Of a DNA stretch of 21,533 nt, positions 7,444-14,921 are shown in pieces. The translations under genes were made by a program, and so were the position numbers. The notes beneath the pieces are model-generated. The model was not told the DNA's origin and did no database searches. It worked only from the letters and a program-made list of their open reading frames with translations. The stretch covers positions 1 through 21,533 of the forward strand of contig WGSQ01000009.1 in NCBI GenBank assembly GCA_014871605.1, in the 5' to 3' direction. Position 1 is the stretch's first letter; every line of letters starts with the position of its first letter. The DNA comes from Collinsella sp. (GTDB lineage Bacteria > Actinomycetota > Coriobacteriia > Coriobacteriales > Coriobacteriaceae).

Positions 7444-7472
7444 TTGGCAGGAAGAAGCATTCCTGCTATCAT
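7444..7472 (+). promoter_or_regulatory. strong extended -10 promoter of rpsB-tsf
   Basis: The -35 box TTGGCA (7444-7449) and -10 box TATCAT (7467-7472) each match the sigma-A consensus at five of six positions. The spacer is exactly 17 bases, and TGC directly before the -10 adds an extended -10. Transcription should start near 7479. It is the clearest promoter in the window and fits high expression of S2 and EF-Ts. Confidence 0.85.
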
Positions 7473-7478
7473 TCATCG

Positions 7479-7613
7479 GGTTGCTTCACGGCAACATGTT
7501 TTTATCACGCACGCGCGGCTACTTCATACCGTGGTGCCCGGGCTTTGGTAGCACATGTCCGGGTTGGTTTTGGAGGATGACCCCGCGCGGAGGCAAACCA
7601 CAGGAGGTTTAAC
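7479..7613 (+). promoter_or_regulatory. rpsB 5' leader with alternative structures around the Shine-Dalgarno
   Basis: The predicted leader is about 135 nt. It contains GTTGC (7480-7484) with GCAAC (7491-7495), and CCCGG (7537-7541) with CCGGG (7559-7563). AAACC (7595-7599) can pair with GGTTT (7606-7610), burying part of the Shine-Dalgarno AGGAGG (7602-7607). It can instead pair upstream as TGGTTT (7565-7570) with AAACCA (7595-7600), leaving the site free. S2 autoregulates rpsB in E. coli through its leader; an equivalent here is inference. Confidence 0.45.
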
Positions 7614-8342
7614 ATGGCTACCAAGATTAATATCCGCACCCTGCTCGAGGCCGGCTGCCACTTCGGTCACCAGACCCGTCGCTGGAACCCCAAGATGAAG
7701 CCGTTCATCTTCGGTGAGCGCAACGGCATCTATATCCTTGACCTCAAGCAGACCATCCTCGACGCCGACCAGGCCTACACCTTCGTCAAGAACGTCGCCA
7801 AGGGTGGCAACGTGCTGTTCGTCGGCACCAAGAAGCAGGCTCAGGAGGCCGTCAAGAACGCTGCTGAGCGCGCCAACATGCCTTACATCAACCAGCGTTG
7901 GCTCGGCGGTATGCTGACCAACTTCGTCACCATCCGCTCCCGCATCAACCGCATGGAGGAGCTCGAGGCCATGGTCGAGGACGGCCGCATGGCTGTTCTG
8001 CCCAAGAAGGAGCAGGCTGTTCTCGGCAAGGAGCTCACCAAGCTCCAGACCAACCTCGGTGGTGCCCGCGACATGAAGGGTCTGCCCCAGGCTCTCTTCG
8101 TCATCGACACCAAGCGCGAGGAGAACGCCATCAAGGAGGCCCAGCGCCTGAACATCCCCGTCGTCGCTCTGATCGACACCAACTCCGATCCCGACGAGGT
8201 CGAGTACGGCATCCCCTGCAACGATGACGCTATCTCCGCTGTCACCCTTATGTGCGAGCTCATGGCTGATGCCTGCCTCGCTGGCTCCGGTAAGGAGCAG
8301 GTCTCCGAGGCCGAGATGGCCGCTGAGCCCAAGGCCGAGTAA
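7614..8342 (+). CDS. rpsB: 30S ribosomal protein S2
   Basis: S2 is a small-subunit protein at the head-body junction that binds late and needs S1 or the leader region for mRNA docking. The 242-residue product has the standard N-terminus [20 protein letters not shown], followed by [58 protein letters not shown] and [18 protein letters not shown], ending in an acidic tail. ATG 7614 has AGGAGG at 6 bases. It is co-transcribed with tsf (45-base gap, no hairpin), as in nearly all bacteria. Codon choice is strongly biased: the antisense frame stays open because TTA, CTA and TCA are avoided, as expected for a highly expressed gene. Confidence 0.99.
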   Translation: MATKINIRTLLEAGCHFGHQTRRWNPKMKPFIFGERNGIYILDLKQTILDADQAYTFVKNVAKGGNVLFVGTKKQAQEAVKNAAERANMPYINQRWLGGMLTNFVTIRSRINRMEELEAMVEDGRMAVLPKKEQAVLGKELTKLQTNLGGARDMKGLPQALFVIDTKREENAIKEAQRLNIPVVALIDTNSDPDEVEYGIPCNDDAISAVTLMCELMADACLAGSGKEQVSEAEMAAEPKAE

Positions 8343-8387
8343 ATCAGTCTTAGTTAATTCTTTTTCATCTCTTTGAAAGGAACCACA

Positions 8388-9257
8388 ATGGCCCAGATTA
8401 CCGCCGCTATGGTCAAGCAGCTCCGCGAGATGACCGACTCCCCGATGATGGAGTGCAAGAAGGCTCTCGTCGAGGCTGACGGCGACATGGACGCCGCTGT
8501 CGACGTTCTGCGCAAGAACGGCCTCGCCAAGGCTGCCAAGAAGGCTGGCCGTGAGACCAACGAGGGCGCTGTCGCCGCGTTCGTCTCCGAGGATGGCAAG
8601 ACCGGCGCTCTGCTCGAGCTCTCCTGCGAGACCGACTTTGTTGGCTCCAACGCCAAGTTCACCGGCTTTGCTTCCAAGGTCGCTGAGGTTGTCGCTACCA
8701 CCGAGCCTGCTGATGTCGACGCTCTGCTCGAGAAGCCGATGGGCGAGGAGACCGTTTCCTCCGAGCTCACCGAGATGATTCACATCATGGGCGAGAACAT
8801 GAAGATCTCCCGCTTCGCTGCCCGCAAGGCCGAGAACGGCGCGCTCGCTTCTTACATCCACATGGGTGGTAAGATCGGCGTCCTCGTCGAGTTCGCCTTC
8901 GAGAAGGCCGAGACCGCTCAGGCTGAGTCCTTCAAGACCTTCGCTCACGACGTTGCCCTTCAGGTTGCTGCCGTCGCCCCGATCTGCGCTACCCGCGATC
9001 AGGTTCCGGCCGAGACCGTCGAGCACGAGAAGCAGATCTACATGGCCCAGGCTGCCGAGTCCGGCAAGCCCGAGGCTATCCAGGAGAAGATGGCTGTCGG
9101 CCGTCTGGAGAAGTTCTACAAGCAGTCCGTGCTCACCGAGCAGGAGTTCATCAAGGACAGCTCCCTCACCATCAAGAAGTACGCTGAGCAGGTCTCCAAG
9201 GAGCTTGGCGACACCATTACCGTCGTTGCCTTCGACCGTCTGGTCCGTGGCGAGTAA
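8388..9257 (+). CDS. tsf: elongation factor Ts
   Basis: EF-Ts is the guanine nucleotide exchange factor that recycles EF-Tu-GDP to EF-Tu-GTP. The 289-residue product has an N-terminal UBA-like domain (about residues 1-55) with LREMTDSPMMECKKALVEA and DVLRKNGLAKAAKKAGR, then the core with LELSCETDFVGSN (the TDFV motif contacts EF-Tu) and the C-terminal YKQSVLTEQEFIKD segment. ATG 8388 follows GAAAGGA (8375-8381) at 6 bases; the in-frame TTG at 8373 falls within that ribosome binding site and is rejected. It is the second gene of the rpsB-tsf transcript and ends at a strong terminator. Confidence 0.99.
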   Translation: MAQITAAMVKQLREMTDSPMMECKKALVEADGDMDAAVDVLRKNGLAKAAKKAGRETNEGAVAAFVSEDGKTGALLELSCETDFVGSNAKFTGFASKVAEVVATTEPADVDALLEKPMGEETVSSELTEMIHIMGENMKISRFAARKAENGALASYIHMGGKIGVLVEFAFEKAETAQAESFKTFAHDVALQVAAVAPICATRDQVPAETVEHEKQIYMAQAAESGKPEAIQEKMAVGRLEKFYKQSVLTEQEFIKDSSLTIKKYAEQVSKELGDTITVVAFDRLVRGE

Positions 9258-9280
9258 ATAAGCTCTTGTAGTTGGTAATG

Positions 9281-9315
9281 AGCAGGCTGTGGGTTTTACT
9301 CACAGCCTGCTTTTT
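9281..9315 (+). terminator. rho-independent terminator of rpsB-tsf
   Basis: A perfect 11-bp stem joins AGCAGGCTGTG (9281-9291) to CACAGCCTGCT (9301-9311) across a 9-nt loop. A T-tract runs to 9315. It separates rpsB-tsf from the pyrH cluster. Confidence 0.95.
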
Positions 9316-9336
9316 CATGGCTCTTATCAGAGCCTT

Positions 9337-9345
9337 TGATATCAT
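9337..9345 (+). promoter_or_regulatory. candidate extended -10 promoter of the pyrH cluster
   Basis: TGATATCAT contains TATCAT (9340-9345) preceded by TGA, the same extended -10 pattern as rpsB. No -35 is recognisable at 16-18 bases upstream. A promoter is expected here because a strong terminator lies just before it and eight genes follow. The core is also the palindrome TGATATCA (9337-9344). Confidence 0.45.
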
Positions 9346-9374
9346 ATTGAGAGTCTAATTAAAGGAGGATCGCT

Positions 9375-10097
9375 TTGTCCGACATCCGATATAAACGCGT
9401 GCTTCTTAAGCTTTCCGGCGAAGCACTGATGGGCGATGGCCACTATGGCATCGACCCCAAGGTTACCGACCATCTTGCCAAGCAGGTCAAGGAGCTGCTC
9501 GCCGTTGGCCATGAGGTCGGCGTCGTTGTCGGCGGCGGCAATATTTTCCGCGGCATGGCCGGTGCTGCCGGTGGCATGGAGCGTGCTCAGGCCGATTACA
9601 TGGGTATGCTGGCAACCGTTATGAACGCGCTTGCCCTTCAGGATGCTTTCGAGCATAACGATGTTCCTTGCCGCGTTATGAGCGCTATCCAGATGAACGA
9701 GATTTGCGAGCCCTATATTCGTCGTCGCGCCATCAACCACCTGTCCAAGGGCAATGTCGTTATCTTCGCCGCCGGTTCGGGCAATCCGTACTTTACGACT
9801 GACACCGCCGCGGCCCTTCGTGCCTGCGAGATCGGTGCGGAGATTCTGATTAAGGCCACCAAGGTCGACGGTATCTACGACAAGGATCCCGTCAAGTGCG
9901 CCGATGCCGTCCGCTTTGACAAGATTACCTATCACGAGGTTCTCGTCCGCGGTCTGCAGGTTATGGATTCCACGGCTACGGCACTGTGCCAGGATAACCG
10001 TATGCCGATTTTGGTCCTCAACATCGATGGCGAGGACACCGTCAAGCGCGCGCTTTCGGGTGAGCCCGTCGGCACGCTCGTCTATCAGGAGGATTAA
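9375..10097 (+). CDS. pyrH: UMP kinase
   Basis: UMP kinase converts UMP to UDP in pyrimidine nucleotide synthesis. Bacterial PyrH is a hexameric amino-acid-kinase-fold enzyme, usually feedback-inhibited by UTP. The 240-residue product is of standard length. It shows [21 protein letters not shown] at the N-terminus, [53 protein letters not shown] and [15 protein letters not shown]. The start is TTG 9375 with AAGGAGG (9362-9368) at 6 bases; no ATG fits. It is the first gene of the long cluster running to proS. Its stop lies 2 bases before frr, and its final codons carry the frr ribosome binding site. Confidence 0.98.
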   Translation: MSDIRYKRVLLKLSGEALMGDGHYGIDPKVTDHLAKQVKELLAVGHEVGVVVGGGNIFRGMAGAAGGMERAQADYMGMLATVMNALALQDAFEHNDVPCRVMSAIQMNEICEPYIRRRAINHLSKGNVVIFAAGSGNPYFTTDTAAALRACEIGAEILIKATKVDGIYDKDPVKCADAVRFDKITYHEVLVRGLQVMDSTATALCQDNRMPILVLNIDGEDTVKRALSGEPVGTLVYQED

Positions 10098-10099
10098 GC

Positions 10100-10636
10100 A
10101 TGGCAGAGAACATCACCGCCCATATGGACAAGTCGCTCGAGTCCCTCAAGCATAACTTCTCCAAGGTTCGTACCGGCCGCGCCAATGCCAACATTCTGTC
10201 CGACATCACCGTCGATTATTACGGTGTTCCCACGCCGGTCACGCAGGTTGCCGCCGTCAAGACCCCCGAGGCCCACATGCTGCTCATCGAGCCGTGGGAC
10301 AAGGCGCTCATCAATGCTATCGTCAAGGCCATCGGCGCTTCCGATCTGGGTATTACCCCCAACTCCGATGGCACCGTCGTTCGTCTTCCGTTCCCGGCTC
10401 CCACTGAGGAGCGCCGTCGCGAGCTCGTCAAGGAGTGCCGCGAGTACGCCGAGCAGGCCAAGGTGTCTATCCGTAACATCCGTCGCGACTTTAACAACAA
10501 GCTCGAGCGCGATGAGGAGCTCACCGAGGACGATGTCCGTCGCGAGCAGGCCAAGGTCCAGAAGCACACCGATGAGTATGTCGCCAAGGTCGAGGAGCTT
10601 CTGAAGGAAAAAGAAGCCGAGGTCATGGAGATCTAA
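10100..10636 (+). CDS. frr: ribosome recycling factor
   Basis: RRF splits post-termination ribosomes together with EF-G. The 178-residue product is slightly shorter than the ~185 of E. coli but covers both domains. Helical domain I has LKHNFSKVRTGRANANIL and the C-terminal three-helix part. Domain II has YYGVPTPVTQVA and LLIEPWDKALINAIVKAI, followed by the hinge SDLGITPNSDGTVVRLPFP. The signature RRELVKECREYAEQAKVSIR follows. ATG 10100 is preceded by AGGAGGA (10087-10093) at 6 bases, inside the end of pyrH. One base separates its TAA from the uppS GTG. Confidence 0.98.
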   Translation: MAENITAHMDKSLESLKHNFSKVRTGRANANILSDITVDYYGVPTPVTQVAAVKTPEAHMLLIEPWDKALINAIVKAIGASDLGITPNSDGTVVRLPFPAPTEERRRELVKECREYAEQAKVSIRNIRRDFNNKLERDEELTEDDVRREQAKVQKHTDEYVAKVEELLKEKEAEVMEI

Positions 10637-10637
10637 G

Positions 10638-11432
10638 GTGCAATACGACGAGCATAAACTGGTCGAGTACTTTGCCGACGCCCCTGCGGGCGTCGGTTTT
10701 TCCGACCTTGACCTCAATAACATTCCGCACCATATCTCGTGCATCATGGACGGCAACGGTCGTTGGGCCACGTCGCGCGGTCTTGCGCGCACTGAGGGCC
10801 ACAAGGCGGGTATCGTCTCCCTTCGCGAGATCATTACCGCCTGCGTGCGCCTGGGCGTCGACGTGCTTTCTGCCTATGCGTTTTCTACCGAAAACTGGAA
10901 CCGTCCGCAGCATGAGGTCAACGTCTTGATGCATCTGTTTGCCAAGACGTTTATCGACGAGCTGCCTCTCCTGAAGCGCGAAAACGTGCGCGTTGTCTTT
11001 TTGGGTGACATTTCCGCACTGCCCAAGAAGACCCGCGACGTTTTTGAACGCGGTCTTGCCGAGTGCGCCGATCACACCGGTATGACGCTGGCGCTTGCCG
11101 TCAACTACGGCGCGCGTGCCGAGATTACCCGCGCTGTCCGTCAGATTGCACTCGACGCTGCCGCCGGTAAGATCGATCCTGCCGCAATTGATGACGACAT
11201 GGTGGCTTCCCACCTCTATACTGCCGGCCTTCCCGATCCTGAGCTTGTGATTCGCACCTCTGGTGAGCTGCGCCTTTCGAACTATCTGCTGTGGCAGGTG
11301 GCTTATTCCGAGTTCTACGTCACCGATACCTATTGGCCCGACTTTGATCGTTGGGGCCTTGTCGACGCCATTTTGGCCTATCAGGGCCGTGACCGTAGGT
11401 TTGGTGGACTGAGCAAGACCGAGGAGGCTTAA
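10638..11432 (+). CDS. uppS: undecaprenyl (isoprenyl) diphosphate synthase
   Basis: This cis-prenyltransferase extends farnesyl diphosphate with isopentenyl diphosphate to the C55 lipid carrier used for peptidoglycan and wall polymers. The 264-residue product has about 30 extra N-terminal residues and then ISCIMDGNGRWA (D38 as the catalytic Asp), RGLARTEGHKAG, LSAYAFSTENWNRP, ALAVNYGARAEI and VIRTSGELRLSNYLLWQ. The last segment is the signature with the diphosphate-binding Arg and the conserved Ser. The start is GTG 10638 with GGAG (10627-10630) at 7 bases. Short-chain cis-prenyltransferases share these motifs; synteny with frr, cdsA and dxr makes UppS the best call. The 2-base gap to cdsA and embedded ribosome binding sites indicate coupled translation. 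Confidence 0.96.
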   Translation: MQYDEHKLVEYFADAPAGVGFSDLDLNNIPHHISCIMDGNGRWATSRGLARTEGHKAGIVSLREIITACVRLGVDVLSAYAFSTENWNRPQHEVNVLMHLFAKTFIDELPLLKRENVRVVFLGDISALPKKTRDVFERGLAECADHTGMTLALAVNYGARAEITRAVRQIALDAAAGKIDPAAIDDDMVASHLYTAGLPDPELVIRTSGELRLSNYLLWQVAYSEFYVTDTYWPDFDRWGLVDAILAYQGRDRRFGGLSKTEEA

Positions 11433-11434
11433 TC

Positions 11435-12334
11435 GTGTCCGATCGTCCCAAGGCATCTGCTCCCAAGACGCCTGCGCGCAAAGCTGCCACTGCGGGAGCG
11501 CCTGCAGCGAAGAGCGGCACCGGTTCGTGGCTGGCGGGCTTTATTACCCGTGCCGCCGCCGGTATCGTCTACGCCGTTGTCTTTATCCTGTGCCTGGTTT
11601 TGGGTATCGTGCCCACGGCCATCTTTGTTTCTGTCATGAGCGGTCTGTGCTGCTATGAGTTTTTCCGTATGACAAGGCTCGATGGCAAGATGGCTAACGA
11701 GCGCATGGGTATCGCTGCCGCCGTACTCTTTCCGCTGTCGGCGTTGGGCGATTCGATGTTGCTGAATGCCCTGCTTTTTGCCCTGATGCTCGCTGTGGGC
11801 ATTTGGTATGTCTGGTCACCGCGTACCCGCATCTCTGATGTGGCAGTGACGCTCATGGGTCCCATCTACACTGGCTTTATGCTGTCGGCTATCGTGCTGC
11901 TGCGCGATGCCGTGCCCGGTTTTGCCGGTGCCCTGCTTTCAGTGGGCGTTTGCGCGTCCCTTTGGGTCTCCGATTCGTTTGCCTACATCGTGGGCAGCCG
12001 TATCGGCAAGCACAAGATGGTTCCCAAGATTTCTCCCAAAAAGAGCTGGGAGGGGTTTGTCGGCGGCATCCTGGGCTCGGTTTTGATTTGGCTCATTCTG
12101 TGGGCGACGCACTTCTACAAGCTCAGCCTGCCCTATGCGCTGCTGTGCGGCGTGGTTGTGTCCATTCTGGGCGTTATCGGCGACCTTATCGAGTCGCGCA
12201 TCAAGCGCGGTGTGGGCGTCAAGGATTCCGGCAACCTTATCCCGGGCCACGGCGGCATGCTCGATCGTAGCGATTCGCTTATCTTCGGCTGCATCACCGC
12301 GCAGCTGTTGCTGATGATCGGAGGCGTGCTGTAA
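11435..12334 (+). CDS. cdsA: phosphatidate cytidylyltransferase
   Basis: CdsA makes CDP-diacylglycerol from CTP and phosphatidic acid, the branch-point precursor of membrane phospholipids. The 299-residue integral membrane protein starts with a ~30-residue Lys/Ala/Pro-rich cytoplasmic tail, followed by several hydrophobic segments (for example IVYAVVFILCLVLGIVPTAI). The C-terminal half has KISPKKSWEGFVGGILGS and the family signature SRIKRGVGVKDSGNLIPGHG followed by GMLDRSDSL, which carries the conserved Asp residues. The start is GTG 11435 with GAGGAGG (11421-11427) at 7 bases inside the end of uppS. Its TAA overlaps the dxr ATG by one base (TAATG). Confidence 0.97.
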   Translation: MSDRPKASAPKTPARKAATAGAPAAKSGTGSWLAGFITRAAAGIVYAVVFILCLVLGIVPTAIFVSVMSGLCCYEFFRMTRLDGKMANERMGIAAAVLFPLSALGDSMLLNALLFALMLAVGIWYVWSPRTRISDVAVTLMGPIYTGFMLSAIVLLRDAVPGFAGALLSVGVCASLWVSDSFAYIVGSRIGKHKMVPKISPKKSWEGFVGGILGSVLIWLILWATHFYKLSLPYALLCGVVVSILGVIGDLIESRIKRGVGVKDSGNLIPGHGGMLDRSDSLIFGCITAQLLLMIGGVL

Positions 12335-13521
12335 TGTCTTTCCAGACGACGTATGGCCCCGATGGACGCCTTCGCGTTGCCATCCTGGGTTGTACGGGCT
12401 CTATCGGCACTCAGGCGCTCGATGTGTGCCGCCAGCATGCCGATCGCCTGCAGGTGACGGCGCTGTCCGTTAACTCCAGTACTTCCGAGCTCGTTGCCGC
12501 TGCCCGCGAGTTCTCGGTTCCGGCGGTTGCCGTGGCCGATGTCGATCATGGCGATGACGCCGTGCTGCAGGAGTTGCCCGAGGGAACGAAGCTCGGCGTT
12601 GGCGCGCAGGCGGTTTGCGAGCTCGCGTGTCGCGACGATGTCGACTGCGTGCTTGTCGCTATTGTGGGCGCTGCCGGTCTCGAGGCGAGCCATGCGGCCT
12701 TGACCTCGAATAAGCGCCTTGCCCTTGCCAACAAGGAGTCCCTCGTCGTCGGTGGCGACTTGCTTATGCCGTTGGCGCAACCGGGCCAGCTTATTCCAGT
12801 CGACTCTGAGCACTCCGCCATTTACCAGTGCTATCTGGGGGAGAACCCGCGCGAGGCTCATTGTATTTGGCTCACCTGCTCGGGTGGTCCGTTCTTTGGC
12901 CGCACGCGCGACGAGCTCGATCGCGTGACGTGTGCCGATGCCCTCGCGCATCCCACGTGGTCCATGGGTGCCAAGATCACCATTGACTCCGCCACCCTCA
13001 TGAACAAGGGCCTGGAGCGCATTGAGGCCATGCATCTGTTTAACTGCGACCTCGATTTCATTAACGTGGTCGTGCAGCGTCAGTCCAAGATTCACTCTAT
13101 GGTCGAGTTCGCCGACGGCTCCGTGATGGCGCATCTCGGTGCTTCCGACATGCGTATTCCCATCCAGTTCGCGTTCTCGTATCCCGAGCGTTGGGATACC
13201 CCGGCGCCTCGTATCGATTTCCGCGAGCTGGGGCAGCTCACGTTTGATGCTGCCGACATGGATACCTTCCGCTGTCTGGCACTGGCCGAACGCGCCGGCA
13301 AGACGGGTGGCACCATGCCGTGCGTGCTCAATGCCGCCAACGAGGTCGCCGTCGATGCCTTCCTGCACGATGGCTGCAGCTTTACCGATATCGATCGCAT
13401 TGTGGAATCCTGCATGGATGCCCACGATATGCAGGCGGTCGATTCGTTTGAGCAGCTTCGCGACATCAATGCGTGGGCGCGTGAAAAGGCTGCACAGGTG
13501 CTCGCCGCAACCCGTTCCTAA
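12334..13521 (+). CDS. dxr: 1-deoxy-D-xylulose 5-phosphate reductoisomerase
   Basis: Dxr rearranges and reduces DXP to methylerythritol 4-phosphate with NADPH, the committed step of the MEP isoprenoid route and the target of fosmidomycin. The 395-residue product has the NADPH-binding AILGCTGSIGTQALDV (16-31), ALANKESLVVGG (130-141), PVDSEHSAIYQC (D157 and E159 as metal ligands), the flexible loop LTCSGGPFFGR and HPTWSMGAKITIDSATLMNK, with E231 as the third metal ligand. NAANEVAVDAFL lies in the C-terminal domain. The usual LTASGGPF reads LTCSGGPF here, a mild variation. ATG 12334 has GGAGG (12320-12324) at 9 bases and overlaps the cdsA stop. With ispG downstream it shows that this organism uses the MEP pathway. 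Confidence 0.97.
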   Translation: MSFQTTYGPDGRLRVAILGCTGSIGTQALDVCRQHADRLQVTALSVNSSTSELVAAAREFSVPAVAVADVDHGDDAVLQELPEGTKLGVGAQAVCELACRDDVDCVLVAIVGAAGLEASHAALTSNKRLALANKESLVVGGDLLMPLAQPGQLIPVDSEHSAIYQCYLGENPREAHCIWLTCSGGPFFGRTRDELDRVTCADALAHPTWSMGAKITIDSATLMNKGLERIEAMHLFNCDLDFINVVVQRQSKIHSMVEFADGSVMAHLGASDMRIPIQFAFSYPERWDTPAPRIDFRELGQLTFDAADMDTFRCLALAERAGKTGGTMPCVLNAANEVAVDAFLHDGCSFTDIDRIVESCMDAHDMQAVDSFEQLRDINAWAREKAAQVLAATRS

Positions 13522-13546
13522 CCCATAAGGATTGCTTTTTCGTTTT

Positions 13547-14908
13547 ATGGATACTGTTCTGAGCGCTCTCTCATCGGTCTTTTGGGGCCTGCTGATGCTT
13601 TCCGTCCTCGTGTTTTTGCACGAGGGCGGCCACTTTTTGGCGGCGCGTGCCTGCGGCGTCCGTGTGACCGAGTTCTTTTTGGGTCTGCCGTGCCGCTTTG
13701 ACATCCATTACACGTCGCGTCGCATTGGAACCAAGTTTGGCGTGACCCCGCTGCTACTGGGTGGCTACGCTGCCATCTGCTGTATGGATCCGACCGATGT
13801 CTCGTGCTCCGATCGCGTGCTCGCGGCTATCTATCGTCATGGTCGCGTGACCGTGGCCGACCTTGCTGTCGAGCTCGAGCTTTCCGAGGAGGATGTGCTC
13901 GAGGCATGCGCCCTTTTGCTGGGCTGGGGCTCCATCGCACCCTGGTATGAGGAAGGGGAGAAGCCCTCGCCGAGCTACTATCCCACCAAATATCAGACGT
14001 TGCCGCGAGACACGGCAGGCTATACCACCTTTGATGGTCGCCGTTTCGATCGCGAACATGCGACTGCCGAGGGCGATGTGTGGGAGCTGCCGTGCGGCGA
14101 GGCCGAGTTCCTTGCGCAAGAGCGCTCGCGCACCTATCTTGGCCAAGGCTTTCTCAAGCGCGCCTTTATGCTGCTCGCGGGCATTATCGTCAATATCTTG
14201 ACGGGTTTTTTGCTCCTTATGAGCATCTATTCCATTGCGGGTGTCACCGTGCCGATGGATACCAACGTGATCGGTCAGGTTGACGAGGGGTCTATTGCCG
14301 CCAAGGCGGGTATCGAGGCCGGTGATGCGATCCTTTCGGTTGACGGTGTCTCATGTTCCACTTGGATGGATGTCTACGATGCCATCGGCAAGGCTGCCGG
14401 TAAGGACGATATCGCCATCGAGTACGAGCGTGACGGCAAGCAGCATTCGACCACGGTTGCGCTCAAAGAGGACGAGCGCCTAGGTGTGTATGCCTCTACG
14501 CAGGTGGTTCGTTTGGACCCCATCACCTCTGCGCGCCTCTCCTTCTCCTATGTTGCGCAGACGGCGGAGGGCGTTCTACGCCTGCTCCAGCCGCAGCATA
14601 CGATGGAGATCCTCGATCAATCCTCCTCGATCGTGGGTATTAGCGTCATGTCTTCGCAGGCAGCTGCTGCCGGTCCCATCACGTTCTTGACGTTTGCCGC
14701 GCTCATCTCGTTCTCGTTGGGCTTTATGAACCTGCTGCCCATCCCGCCACTCGATGGCGGCAAGCTGGTCATCGAGATCATTCAAAAGATTGCGGGCCGC
14801 GAGCTTCCGCTCAAGGTCCAGACGATTGTGAGCTATGTGGGCATCGCGCTCTTTGCGCTGCTGTTTGTCTATATGCTTCGTTCCGACATCCTTCGATTTA
14901 TTCTGTAG
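13547..14908 (+). CDS. rseP: RseP/RasP-type site-2 protease (M50) with one PDZ domain and an unusual loop
   Basis: This membrane-embedded zinc protease cleaves transmembrane substrates such as anti-sigma factors and leftover signal peptides. From ATG 13547 it has 453 residues. TM1 (about 7-30) carries HEGGH (25-29), the zinc motif. A long loop starts with LLLGGYAAICCMDP and contains a winged-helix-like stretch at about 88-137 (SDRVLAAIYRHGRVTV ... LLLGWGSI). TM2 is at about 207-232, one PDZ domain at about 237-315 (GSIAAKAGIEAGDAILSVDG), TM3 near 376-400 with NLLPIPPLDGG (D403, third zinc ligand), and TM4 near 424-448. The start is uncertain: AAGGA (13527-13531) is 15 bases from ATG 13547 and abuts an in-frame TTG at 13532, so initiation may depend on coupling to dxr. 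The dxr-rseP-ispG order is conserved in many bacteria. Confidence 0.93.
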   Translation: MDTVLSALSSVFWGLLMLSVLVFLHEGGHFLAARACGVRVTEFFLGLPCRFDIHYTSRRIGTKFGVTPLLLGGYAAICCMDPTDVSCSDRVLAAIYRHGRVTVADLAVELELSEEDVLEACALLLGWGSIAPWYEEGEKPSPSYYPTKYQTLPRDTAGYTTFDGRRFDREHATAEGDVWELPCGEAEFLAQERSRTYLGQGFLKRAFMLLAGIIVNILTGFLLLMSIYSIAGVTVPMDTNVIGQVDEGSIAAKAGIEAGDAILSVDGVSCSTWMDVYDAIGKAAGKDDIAIEYERDGKQHSTTVALKEDERLGVYASTQVVRLDPITSARLSFSYVAQTAEGVLRLLQPQHTMEILDQSSSIVGISVMSSQAAAAGPITFLTFAALISFSLGFMNLLPIPPLDGGKLVIEIIQKIAGRELPLKVQTIVSYVGIALFALLFVYMLRSDILRFIL

Positions 14909-14921
14909 GGGAGTGTTTGGA

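Noticed and set aside
7524..9026. 500-residue open frame on the minus strand across rpsB and tsf
   Set aside because: It is again in antisense register with two highly biased genes. The composition is low-complexity Leu/Gly/Asp/His, and it runs across two well-identified genes and their gap.
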